This document shows positions 1-9,400 of a DNA stretch of 64,000 nucleotides, piece by piece. The DNA lies in assembly GCA_022614805.1 (NCBI GenBank), contig JAKEHY010000001.1:61470-125469 (forward strand), written 5' to 3'. The notes under the pieces are model-generated. The model worked only from the letters and a program-made list of their open reading frames with translations, did not search any database and was not told where the DNA came from. Position numbers and translations under genes: made by a program. Positions within the stretch are counted from its first letter, which is position 1; each line of letters begins with the position of its first letter. This DNA comes from Candidatus Zixiibacteriota bacterium. GTDB taxonomy: Bacteria; Zixibacteria; MSB-5A5; DSPP01.

Positions 1-70
1 CACTTCTTGGCGTCCCTGGATAAGTGCATCATAACCTTCTCATATTACGCAAAACCGGGCCAAAATGGCA

Positions 71-84
71 ACAAAATTTTTTGT
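71..84. promoter_or_regulatory. Palindrome upstream of TPR-HTH gene, candidate operator
   Basis: ACAAAA and TTTTGT arms are separated by two bases, about 60 bases before the start of the TPR/Fis-HTH gene. Related palindromes, with GCAAAA in place of ACAAAA, lie just after that gene at 1812-1847. This suggests sites for one DNA-binding protein, perhaps the regulator itself. It is AT-rich, so chance is possible. The rest of bases 1-145 shows no gene. Confidence 0.3.
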
Positions 85-145
85 CTTGCTAACGCCATTC
101 GCCTGCCTTAACTTATGCCCAAGTGGATTATTGAGGTAGGGTCAC

Positions 146-1807
146 ATGGAGTTCGCCAGGAAAGGAAGCGTTTTCTTGCGAAAAGAAAGCATCGACACCG
201 AGCTTCAAACCGAAGAGCCCTCCATAGTCGAGGCCTTGAACCAGGCCGAGGCTCTAATTCAGTCCAAGCGCTACCAAGAAGCTCGCAGCAAGCTTCAAAA
301 AATATCCCTCAATCTCCAAATCACGGGCGTCTGCGACGAATCGTGGCGTTATCACTACTTGTGCGGCCTGACTTATTTTTGGTTGGGAGAGCAAACAGAG
401 GCCTGGAAGGAAGCCGAAGAGGCCCTGCAGACATTCACGCGGGCTCACCAGCTCGTTGTCCTGCCGAAATCGGACGAGCTACCCGCCTTGGTGGCGAAAA
501 ATCTGAAAAACCTGCGCACCATAGAATTGGCTTTGCTGGATGGATTGGAAGGCCAAATTTCGGATGAAAACGGGCGAAAACAGGAAACTCTGGAACGCCG
601 AATCGCCGAGATTTCCGCTTCCCTGGAACAACTGACCCCCCTGGCTAAACTGCACCAATTGGCCGGCAACATCCTTAGACCTTTGGGAAAACTGCCCGAG
701 GCGCTTGAGCATCTGGAATGGGCCGCCACCGGTTTTCGGCTTACAGGGGACTGGACTTCCCTCGCCGAGACGCTAAACAAGGCCGCTTTGGCGCGCATGG
801 CGTTGGGAGAACTGCCATCTGCCCTCCAAGTCCTCGAACAAGCCAGATATTATTGCCTTAAAGCCAAGGACCACCGTTATCTCGAATTAGTTATTCATTC
901 AAATATGGCCATTTGCCAGCTTTTGGGCGGCAACTGGAGGCCACCACTCTCCACCCTCTCGGAGCTACTGCCCGAAGCAAAAAATTCGAACGATTTTCCA
1001 AGGTATAGCAATACCTTGCTGCTTTGGGGTTGGGCCAACCTCTTGGGGGGCCGGTTGAGACAGACCCGCCGGGCCATCGTCGAAGCCCGCCACATTGCGG
1101 CAGAAAAAAACCTCGTCGGCTTTCTGAAAGTTTCTTATGGATTTTCGGCTGATTTGGCAATCGCCGAGGGCCGTTTGGAGGAAGCGGAGAAATACATAAA
1201 GACCCTATTGGAGCTTTCCCGGTCAACGACGCCTGGCGGCGAGCACGTAGCCCAGGCCTGGCAGGTGCTGGGGGAAATATATATAGCACGAAAAGAATAC
1301 GCCCGGGCCCTTAAAGCCCTCGCCGTCTGTTTGGAACAGTTGTCCAAACAGCCGGAAAGATGGGTAGAAGGGGCCGTTTACCGCGGGATGGGAATTTGCC
1401 ACGCCAAATCGGGCCTGCTCCGGCTTGCGCGCAAGGAGTTCAAAAAATCCTGTGAAATTTTTGAGCTCTGCAGCAACCAGTGGGAAAAGGCCAAAACCAT
1501 TGTGGCCGCAGCCGAATCCGGCGTTTATACCCGAGCCGAAATGGAACCAGACATCGCCTGGGCGAAAGAGGTTTTTAAAAGGCTGGAACACCCGGCTTGG
1601 ATTAAAAGGGCGCGGGCTTTTCTAAAGAAACCAAAAAACTCCGGCCGGAAGGTTCCTCTCCCATTAACCCGAGAGCGAACCGAACGAGAACAAATCGTTA
1701 GAGCTTTGTTAAGCTGCAACGGCAACATCACCCAAGCCGCCAAAAAGCTTGGCCTTTTGCGCCAAACCCTACAGTATAAAATCCACCACTACGGGATAGA
1801 AGTCTAA
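146..1807 (+). CDS. TPR-repeat protein with C-terminal Fis-type helix-turn-helix (putative transcriptional regulator)
   Basis: 553 residues. Most of the protein (about 25-490) is helical repeat with the TPR pattern of paired amphipathic helices, for example the segments around ALEHLEWAATGFRLTGDWTS and AKEYARALKALAVCLEQL-like stretches. The last 45 residues hold a Fis-type helix-turn-helix: IVRALLSCNGNITQAAKKLG followed by LLRQTLQYKIHHYGIE, the arrangement seen at the C-terminus of NtrC-type activators. No AAA+ ATPase domain, receiver domain or signal peptide is visible, so it is a cytoplasmic regulator that may sense through the TPR array. The start follows a GAGGT-like ribosome site. It is transcribed toward the secreted subtilase at 1995, with palindromes in between. 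Target genes are inferred, not shown. Confidence 0.75.
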   Translation: MEFARKGSVFLRKESIDTELQTEEPSIVEALNQAEALIQSKRYQEARSKLQKISLNLQITGVCDESWRYHYLCGLTYFWLGEQTEAWKEAEEALQTFTRAHQLVVLPKSDELPALVAKNLKNLRTIELALLDGLEGQISDENGRKQETLERRIAEISASLEQLTPLAKLHQLAGNILRPLGKLPEALEHLEWAATGFRLTGDWTSLAETLNKAALARMALGELPSALQVLEQARYYCLKAKDHRYLELVIHSNMAICQLLGGNWRPPLSTLSELLPEAKNSNDFPRYSNTLLLWGWANLLGGRLRQTRRAIVEARHIAAEKNLVGFLKVSYGFSADLAIAEGRLEEAEKYIKTLLELSRSTTPGGEHVAQAWQVLGEIYIARKEYARALKALAVCLEQLSKQPERWVEGAVYRGMGICHAKSGLLRLARKEFKKSCEIFELCSNQWEKAKTIVAAAESGVYTRAEMEPDIAWAKEVFKRLEHPAWIKRARAFLKKPKNSGRKVPLPLTRERTEREQIVRALLSCNGNITQAAKKLGLLRQTLQYKIHHYGIEV

Positions 1808-1811
1808 CCCC

Positions 1812-1847
1812 GCAAAACATTTTGCAGGGGGGTGCAAAAATTTTTGC
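1812..1847. promoter_or_regulatory. Cluster of GCAAAA/TTTTGC palindromes, candidate operator
   Basis: Two palindromes lie side by side, GCAAAACATTTTGC (1812-1825) and GCAAAAATTTTTGC (1834-1847), with centres 22 bases apart, about two helical turns. Their facing halves form a third inverted repeat, TTTTGCA-N6-TGCAAAA (1819-1838), a spacing typical of sites for dimeric Fis-type HTH domains. The cluster sits between the HTH regulator and the subtilase gene. It could instead act as a weak terminator for the upstream gene, but no T-run follows. Confidence 0.4.
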
Positions 1848-1994
1848 GTTGCTCCCCTTCCACTGGCAATGTTTTATCCGACTACAAAGAGGCTGCAAAA
1901 CCGGCCTTTAGAAAGGAGGACTAGAACATTAAAACCTGTTGCCAGAAGGACGAAGGCTAAAAAATTGAAACCTTTAATTTTTGTAGGAGGATTT

Positions 1995-4469
1995 ATGAAA
2001 TGTTTTTGGTTACTTTCGGTTCTTACAGCCATAGCCACTTGCAGTTTCGCTTCCGGAAGCAGAGATGCGGATTACGCACCTGGTGTGCTTTATGTCACTT
2101 TCCGACCCGGCTCAATTGATTCCATCTGGCACGACGCTGCCGGGGTTATACGGTGCGGCATTCCGTATATTGACTCGTTAAACCAGGCCAATCATTGCCG
2201 GGATTTTCGGTTCATCGGTCACCCAGCTTTATCATTAAGCAAGAACGATTATCACATCATCTTGCCCGAAAATGCCGATATTCCATCCTTAGCTGCCGCA
2301 TATCGGGCCGAACCAAAAATCCGGTGGGCACGGGCGGACCACTACGCTAAGTTGCAATTCACTCCTAATGATCCATACTTTTCAGGTGTAAATCCGGGAA
2401 ACGAATGCTATCAATGGAATATGGACGAAGCCCACTGTAAGTTCGAAAAGGCTTGGGACATAACTCAAGGCGACACCAGCGTGGTGATTGCTATAATTGA
2501 TAATGGCTTTTTCTACAACCATCCGGACATAAAGGGAAATGTGTGGATAAACGGGCCTGAAGATTTCAACGGCAATGGTAGTTTCGAGCCGTGGCGCAGC
2601 GATTCCACCGTCCCGGGCGATTTGAACGGTATCGACAATGACGGCAATGGTTTCATCGACGACGTAATCGGGTATAATTTTCCGTACGGCGGGCCGCCTG
2701 ACCCTTACATTCAAATAGACGGGCATGGAACATTTGTTGCCAGCATTGCGTCGGCTGTCACGAACAACTTAGCGGGCATAAGTGGCGCTGGATTTAAATG
2801 CCGCCTCATGCTTATAAGCGCGTATCGTGAATCTCCGGCCGCCGTCAGCAATTTGGTAAGCGCGATACAATATGCCACTAAGATGCAGGCTGATGTGATA
2901 AACATGAGTTGGGTGGTACCCGCCAATCCTTTTTTCGATTCAGCGATGGCCCTGGCTATTGATTCGGCTTATGCCAGAAACATCCTGCTGGTTGGGGGGG
3001 CGGGCAACTCAGCAGGGGAACAAGTAATCTATCCAGCCGCTTACCACAAGGTCCTCTCGGTGACTGGTGTGGAGTATAATGATGTTCTCCATTCAAAAGT
3101 TACCTATAATGACTCAGTAGACCTTTCTGCTCCTGTTAGAGCTTGGGGGGCGTATTACAAGGGGATATCCCCTCCACACCAGCCAATTTACAATTACAGC
3201 AACTCCGGGCCAGGGTATCACCCACCTTGTGAAAACGGTATACCTTGTGTGTGTCCAGAGTGGGACACATTGCCACCTTTGACTTATGGAACTTCCTTCT
3301 CGGCACCTTTGGTGGCAGGAGCGGCAGCATTGGTCAAATCAATCTATCCAAATATGACAAACCTGCAAATTATGGCCAAGCTGCGAACCTCGACGGATAA
3401 TATAGATCAAGCTAACTCAGGGCAACCCTGGGCTGGCAAAATTGGAACGGGACGACTAAATGCCTTTAAGGCCGTTACTTACTTTGATACCATTCCGAGG
3501 GCAGCTAACGACACAACCTTATCAGGGACCGTGTACGTTTCAGGTGATATAATCGTTCCCGCTGGTAAAACGTTGACTTTAGCGGCCGGAACCAGATTGA
3601 AGTTTATCCCGGGGGATGTGATGGGTAGTATCGGTAATCCCAGCCCTAACAAGTCCCAGATAATTGTCAAAGGGACGCTACGGATGATAGGAGCCCAAAG
3701 TGATTCAATTGTTCTCACTTCTTTTTCTTCAACCCCAGCAAATGGAGATTGGAGCGGGATTTTGGTTGCTCATCCCGGGCGAATGGAAATGGAATTCGCT
3801 CGCATTAGCTACGCCGATACAGCCATTTCCGTTCAAGGCGACACGGCCACTGTGTTGGTCTATAATTCAACGTTTAACTATTTCAAAACAGCGGCCGTTT
3901 ACAGCAAAAGTGCCAAGACCCGGCTTGGTGGAATTGTGCCGATTCCCAACCCGCCAGATTGCGGAAAAAACAACTTCTTGATGAACACGGCCACCTCCGG
4001 AGCGAAAGCTGTGATAAAGTCCACCTCCCCCGGGGGTACCGTGAAAGCAGAAGGGAACTGGTGGTCGCAGGCGCCGCCGCAATCAGTTTGGTTTGTGGGT
4101 AGTGTGGACCGTACTCCCTATCTTACCGGACCTGCACATCCCGACTCCTGTGGAGGCGGACTCCCTAAAATTGCCGGAACAACAATTCCGCTCAAATTTG
4201 AACTGCGGCAAAATTACCCCAACCCGTTCAACGCCAACACCAACATTTCGTTCCACCTAGTTGCAGCCTCGAAGGTTGAGTTGGTAGTTTACAATATACT
4301 TGGGGCGAGGGTGCGAACGCTGGTAGATGATACCCGACCGGCCGGCACCTATGAAGCTGTTTTCGATGGTCGGGATGATAAAGGGAGAACACTCTCCTCC
4401 GGCACCTATTTCTACAAACTAACTGCGGGGGACAAAGTCGTCACAAAGCAAATGGTGCTCGTGAAGTAA
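1995..4469 (+). CDS. Secreted subtilisin-like serine protease (S8) with T9SS C-terminal sorting domain
   Basis: 824 residues from the ATG at 1995, which has GGAGG eight bases upstream and begins a signal peptide (MKCFWLLSVLTAIATCSFAS). An earlier in-frame ATG at 1869 would place 42 basic residues before the signal peptide and is rejected. The catalytic triad is visible: Asp169 in AIIDNGF, His244 in DGHGTF and Ser434 in GTSFSAPLVAGAAAL. A beta-rich region of about 200 residues follows. The protein ends in a type A sorting domain beginning NYPNPFNANTNISF and closing KQMVLVK, the signal cleaved by the PorU sortase. It is therefore likely cell-surface or released. PorU and PorV genes lie 13 kb away. 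A strong terminator follows. Confidence 0.9.
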   Translation: MKCFWLLSVLTAIATCSFASGSRDADYAPGVLYVTFRPGSIDSIWHDAAGVIRCGIPYIDSLNQANHCRDFRFIGHPALSLSKNDYHIILPENADIPSLAAAYRAEPKIRWARADHYAKLQFTPNDPYFSGVNPGNECYQWNMDEAHCKFEKAWDITQGDTSVVIAIIDNGFFYNHPDIKGNVWINGPEDFNGNGSFEPWRSDSTVPGDLNGIDNDGNGFIDDVIGYNFPYGGPPDPYIQIDGHGTFVASIASAVTNNLAGISGAGFKCRLMLISAYRESPAAVSNLVSAIQYATKMQADVINMSWVVPANPFFDSAMALAIDSAYARNILLVGGAGNSAGEQVIYPAAYHKVLSVTGVEYNDVLHSKVTYNDSVDLSAPVRAWGAYYKGISPPHQPIYNYSNSGPGYHPPCENGIPCVCPEWDTLPPLTYGTSFSAPLVAGAAALVKSIYPNMTNLQIMAKLRTSTDNIDQANSGQPWAGKIGTGRLNAFKAVTYFDTIPRAANDTTLSGTVYVSGDIIVPAGKTLTLAAGTRLKFIPGDVMGSIGNPSPNKSQIIVKGTLRMIGAQSDSIVLTSFSSTPANGDWSGILVAHPGRMEMEFARISYADTAISVQGDTATVLVYNSTFNYFKTAAVYSKSAKTRLGGIVPIPNPPDCGKNNFLMNTATSGAKAVIKSTSPGGTVKAEGNWWSQAPPQSVWFVGSVDRTPYLTGPAHPDSCGGGLPKIAGTTIPLKFELRQNYPNPFNANTNISFHLVAASKVELVVYNILGARVRTLVDDTRPAGTYEAVFDGRDDKGRTLSSGTYFYKLTAGDKVVTKQMVLVK

Positions 4470-4489
4470 TTCCACACGAATCAACTCCA

Positions 4490-4521
4490 AAGGGCAGCCT
4501 TCCGGCTGCCCTTTATTTTTT
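4490..4521 (+). terminator. Rho-independent terminator after the subtilase gene
   Basis: AAGGGCAGCC-TTCC-GGCTGCCCTT forms a ten-base-pair stem with a tetraloop, followed by TATTTTTT. It ends the subtilase transcript 20 bases after the stop codon. Confidence 0.85.
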
Positions 4522-4570
4522 CCCCAAACACTAAAGTAAACCCCCAAACCGGACGAATAAGTTATTGGAG

Positions 4571-4957
4571 ATGGATGACTTAAAGCAAAAAAGTTTGAAC
4601 GCCCGGCTGCGCAAAACCAACCTCACGGTTTTTGAAGCGCGGGATGGTTTGGTGGAAAGCTTTTGCCTGACCAACCGCACCGTCATCGACGGCGGAAAAA
4701 CGGTCGTGCGCCACGACCCCAAGGCCTGCGAGCTGGACCGTATGACGGAGGCTTTGGCCAAAGCCACCTTCCGCGAAACGGGCGGCGACTACCATCTGCC
4801 GACGTTGGAAAATCTGTACAAGGTCAAGGATATCCTCGAAGCCAAGCTGAAGTTCAATGCCCGCCCGCAGGAAATCTACCGCCGCCACCAAACCGCCTGT
4901 CAGCAGCTTTTGGAAAAGGCCTCCATCCCCGTCTTCGACCACGCCGAAAAGAAGTAA
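4571..4957 (+). CDS. Small conserved-looking cytoplasmic protein of unknown function
   Basis: 128 residues from the ATG at 4571; a TTG two codons earlier is the alternative, and no well-spaced ribosome site decides between them. No signal peptide or membrane segment is seen. The protein is charged and probably alpha/beta, with a central DRMTEALAKATFRETGGDYH stretch and a C-terminal helix rich in Gln and Ala. I do not recognise the family. Its stop codon (4955-4957) abuts the end of the oppositely oriented Omp85 gene with no bases between. It has its own position after a terminator, so it needs a promoter in the 50 bases upstream, where none is clear. Confidence 0.6.
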   Translation: MDDLKQKSLNARLRKTNLTVFEARDGLVESFCLTNRTVIDGGKTVVRHDPKACELDRMTEALAKATFRETGGDYHLPTLENLYKVKDILEAKLKFNARPQEIYRRHQTACQQLLEKASIPVFDHAEKK

Positions 4958-6457
4958 CTACAGCTCCCCAGCCAGGCGAAGATAGACGATACCGTCTTTA
5001 ACTTTTCCCTTTTCTCCCCAGCCGACGGCCAGGACCAACCGTTCGGCGCCGGCGGAAAGACCCAGCCCAAAGCCGGGCTTGAATTGGTCGGAAACCGAAA
5101 GCCCCGAATAATTTTTGCCGACCGAAAAATGGGCAAAATCAAAAAAACCGAACAGGTAATCCTTCGCCCCCAAGTGTAATCGCGGCTCCACCCGCCCGGA
5201 GAAATAACGGGTGGCCGGCAGGCTCTCATCCAGATACCCCCGCAGGCTGCCGTATCCGCCGAGATAGAACAAATCCGAGCGGGTGAAAAGAAAGGCGGGC
5301 AAAAACTTTGCCCCCCCTTTGCTCCGCAGGTAGAGCTTCCAAGCGGAGTTGATGGGAAAACTCTTCGCTGCTTCCAAGCCAACCTGTTTGGGTGTTCCCG
5401 ACTGAACGTTTGCTCCATAAAAAACCCGTTTGTAGGCGGCCTGAACCTCCACGGCCAAATATCCGTAATCCGATAACCGCTCTTCCCCTTTTTTGATGCC
5501 AATGCCCAGCCGGTATTCCCGGGCGGCGGCGCTGTCGTGGACGGAAGACTCCGACCGTTCGCGCGGCGTCACCCGCCCATAACCGAAATGCAGGCTTCCC
5601 TTCCATCCCCCCGCAATCAAGGCTGAAATTCCCGCATCGGCTGAAAAACGGAAGAAGCGCTCCTCCCTTTCCTCCTGGCTTAAACGGCCGGACAAATAAA
5701 ACACCGCCGGGGCCAAAAAGAAATCCTGATAGCCGAACGAAAGCAACCGCGTGCCCGAATTCGGCCTCTCCCAGCGAAAATCCGTCTCCCGCCCGATCTT
5801 CCCCAACGTAACCAGCCGGATGGAGAGCTCTCCAAAAGTTCCCTTTTCCGCACCGGTTGGCAGATATCCCAATCCCCCTTCCACCCGGTTTTTTGAACGC
5901 CGCAAAAGGGGCAGCTCCAGGCGGGCGTAGGAAAAATCCGGCCCTCCCGCCAGCTTCGGCTCCCCGCTCCAGACCAGCTCCGGATACTGTTTGGAGCGGC
6001 CCTTAAAAACTTCAATTTCCCGCTCGTCGAAATAACCGGGATGAAACGCCAGCATCCGGGTCAGCTGCTTCTGTTCTCCCGCCGAAAAACCGGGGCATCG
6101 GATTTCCGAAAGGTAAACCGCCGGCCCAACGATAATCGAGAGGCCAAGCCGCACCCGGCCCGGCGATGGTTCTTCAACCGTCGGCGATATTTCGGCGAAC
6201 GGAAAACTGTTTTGCGAATAGAAATGCAAGAGGCCGGATATAACCTCTTCAAGATTTTCCCGTCCGCCCGGTTTTCCCTTCCATCGGGCAAAAGTTTCCT
6301 GTTTCCACCGGTCAAAAACCGAGTCGCCGGGCGAAGCCGTGACATCCTCAAGAATCAATGAGGAATCTCCATAACCGCTTTTGATTTCCTTTCCAGCCAA
6401 AGCGGACGTCAAAAAAAGTGAAAGAAATGTAACGAAGGCGAAAATTAAACTTTTCAT
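4958..6457 (-). CDS. Omp85/BamA-family outer-membrane protein (surface antigen D15 type)
   Basis: 499 residues with a signal peptide (LIFAFVTFLSLFLTSALAG). Residues about 30-170 look like one or two POTRA-type domains. The rest is alternating beta-strand, and the diagnostic Omp85 motif GGYGSLRGY lies near residue 385, in the barrel strand that carries the conserved RGY of BamA/TamA/FhaC. It is shorter than BamA (about 800 residues), so it is a reduced Omp85, perhaps for one substrate class. The start codon overlaps the stop of the upstream SprA-like gene by one base (TGATG), which supports co-translation. It is the last gene of the porU operon, so a role in inserting or exporting the surface proteins of that operon is inferred. 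Confidence 0.85.
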   Translation of the reverse strand: MKSLIFAFVTFLSLFLTSALAGKEIKSGYGDSSLILEDVTASPGDSVFDRWKQETFARWKGKPGGRENLEEVISGLLHFYSQNSFPFAEISPTVEEPSPGRVRLGLSIIVGPAVYLSEIRCPGFSAGEQKQLTRMLAFHPGYFDEREIEVFKGRSKQYPELVWSGEPKLAGGPDFSYARLELPLLRRSKNRVEGGLGYLPTGAEKGTFGELSIRLVTLGKIGRETDFRWERPNSGTRLLSFGYQDFFLAPAVFYLSGRLSQEEREERFFRFSADAGISALIAGGWKGSLHFGYGRVTPRERSESSVHDSAAAREYRLGIGIKKGEERLSDYGYLAVEVQAAYKRVFYGANVQSGTPKQVGLEAAKSFPINSAWKLYLRSKGGAKFLPAFLFTRSDLFYLGGYGSLRGYLDESLPATRYFSGRVEPRLHLGAKDYLFGFFDFAHFSVGKNYSGLSVSDQFKPGFGLGLSAGAERLVLAVGWGEKGKVKDGIVYLRLAGEL

Positions 6458-9400
6458 CAGAACAGGTAGCTTAAATGGGTGCTCGCGCGCTGGCTTGCCC
6501 CCAGCCGGGGGCGCTGGGTGCCCAAAAAAGAACCGGTTGCGGACAGTTTCGGCCCAATTCGGTATTCCAGATTCAAACTGTAATCCAGGTTCGCCCCCTT
6601 CAAATTCCCCTCCGCCTGCTCGAAAGAGGCCGGTTCGTCAAAAACCCGCGTTAGTCCCACCCCGGCTTCCGCCCGCCCCCTTCCCGGAAAGGAAAGAATC
6701 AGCTTGGGAGACGAACCGGCCAAAAGGGAAGGCTTTCCAGTGATTTGCTCCTTATCCCGATACAACCGCCCCCCCAGGGAAAAACTGACGGTGCGATTGA
6801 AAGCATACAGCCACTCGCTTTTGAACCCGACCCCTCGAATCTTGAATGGCGACCAAAATCCCAAAGAAGAGTTCTTTTGCAAATATCCCAGAGCGTAGTT
6901 CTGGGTCAGTTTTTCTCCGTAAAAGCTGACGGCAAAATCCAGTTTCCTTTCGTTCCGGCCCGACCCGGCATAAAACGAGGCGGAACCGGCCGCGGTGCTT
7001 AAATAGCTTCTTCTGCTGTTCCGCTCCTGCCACAAAAGCTCCCAGCGGGACTTCCGTGTTTCGGGGGAATAGGCGACGGTTTGCCTGAACTCCAATTCGT
7101 GCCGCCGGCTTTCGGACAACCCCAAAACCGGGAGAATGGCCGTCCTTTCCTTCGGGCGGGTAAAGTCGCCGTCAAAAGAAAAACTCGCCCGGCAGGAGAC
7201 CTGCGACCAAAAACCGGCGGTTGTACCAAAGCGGTGATACGGCTCCCAACCCATCTCCCAGTTCTGCCGCACGCGATAGACGGCCAAAGTCTCCCCGGCC
7301 GGTTCGGAAACGAGCGTGAAATTCCCGTACGGGTCGGAAACGTAGCCGCCGTTTTCGTAGCGGTAACTTCCGTTCCCGGCTCCGACGTCGGCGTACGAAT
7401 AAACCTCGGAAGGAGCCTCCACCGGCGAAAGCTCGTGCAAAAAAACCAGCCGCTTTCCGCCGTCCAGATAGTTGCTCTTCAAAAACAAATACCCCTTTCC
7501 GAAATCCCGGCCGCGCTCGTCCGTCCGCCGCCAGCCGACCATCCCTTCGGTGCTGAATTTCTCCCCCACTCGGACGGGGGAACTTCCGAGCCGCATCTGG
7601 ACAAACCGCGAAACGACCCCCCAGCCGGAGGCACCGGAGGTTGCCGACTCTTCGTTTGGATACCCGGCCCGGTTGCCAAAGGAAGTCTCCAAAAAGTACG
7701 TTTTATACTCGATTTTTTCCCCCCAGCGCTGCCGGATTTCGAGATTCCGGCCCAAAAACGGGTTTCCTTTTTCCCTTTCCACGCTTGAAGTGACGGCAAA
7801 CGAACCCCATCTTCCGGTGGCAGAATTTTTTGTGCGGTAATGCCCGGATTGCCTGTTCGACCGCCCCGCCTCCGTGCGGCTCTCCAATGTCAACCACCCA
7901 AAAGGGGAAAGGGAAACTTCCGACTCTCCCAAACCGTTCTGTCTCCCGTCGGCCAGCGCCAGTCCCCCCAGGTTGAAGCGGCTTTGCAACCATCCCCCGT
8001 TGACCGCCATCGAAAGCTCCCCCTGCGTCTGGGTTTGATTCTCTTCCCCGGGCAAAAGGTTCCAGCGGTAAGCCGCCTCGTTTTCGTCCCTCCGACCGAG
8101 GTATTGAAAACCGGCCTCCCGTTTTCTTAGACGGCCTTCCACCTTTACCGCCGGAGTTTCCGAACTTTGCCAGCGGAGGCCGCCCACCACGGCACTTCCG
8201 TCCGTTTTGTTGCCCGGCCGACGTGAAAAGAGGTTTGGATTGGCTTCGGAAAAAGCAGCCTCCACAAAGCCCAAAAAATTTCGGGGCCCGAATTCCAATC
8301 CCAAACTGGTTCCCCTATCCGAGCTCGGCATCGGCAAATACAGAACCGGCAGGTAGGCCCCCCTCCCTTTTCCGACGTACTCATAAATGCCACCTCCCAA
8401 ATAGCGGTAATCCCCCGACCCCCTTCGGGCCAGAGAAAAGCTGACCGCAAAGTCGCCTGCGCCCTGACCCACGTAGCGATATTGCCGGCTGCCGGAAGAA
8501 TCCAAAAATGCCGCATAACTTCCTTTTCCCTGGCCGACAAATACGGCCCCCTCCCGCACGGCGGTGGAAGAATCGCTTCCCGCCGCCGCCAGTCGTTCCT
8601 TTTCCTCCGCGGATAACCCGCTCAAAACCGGCGCATCCATCCTATCCCTGGCCGTCAGGTAGCCGGCTCGCAGTCGGATGGTTCCGCCCGCCAGCAAAGC
8701 CGCCGAATGTGCCGCCAGAATATTTTTCGCATACGGCCCGTTCTGAAACTCGTACTCCACCCGAATGCGGGAAAAACCGCTGATGGCCCGGCGGGGGGTA
8801 AAGGTTAAAGACCCGCGTTCATAGTCCACCTCGTAGTCCGCCTCCCGCCCGGAATTTAAAAGCTCTCCGTCCAGATAAACCTTTTCCCTGCCGGGAACGA
8901 CGAAGTTTCGCCCCGAGGCAAAATAGTACGGCCCTTGTTTCCCTTCCTGACCGGCCAACTCGGCCGTCCCAAACTCCCCCGGCCCGGAGCCGAGCCCCAC
9001 CGCCAGGCTTTCCCGGGGCGTATGCACGGCCATTCCGAGCCCGGATATTTTCCGCTCGAAGTTCAAAAAACGGCCGGTGTTTCCCTTGAAGAAAACGTCC
9101 CCCAAGCTCAAATTTCCCTGCGGAAAATTGAAACCGAATCCGATTTGGTCGAACTGTTCCAGCCGCTTGGAAAAATTTCCGGTGCCGGAGGGGAGATTCC
9201 GGTCCGAGAGGTTCGCCGAAAAGCCGACCCGCTCGGAAAGCTTTCCCTTCAACGCCAATGAGAGACTTTGCGAAAACTCCGCATCTCCGGCCGGTGAATA
9301 AGTCAACCCGAACGATTTCTGGCCGGAAATGAAAAATTCCTCCCTCTTAAACCCGGCCCGCTTGTTCTTCAACGGGGCAGCCGCGGAAGGAATCAAAGCC

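Noticed and set aside
1869..1994. Forty-two-residue upstream extension of the subtilase
   Set aside because: It precedes a strong ribosome site and a signal peptide starting at 1995, and is very basic, so it would spoil export.
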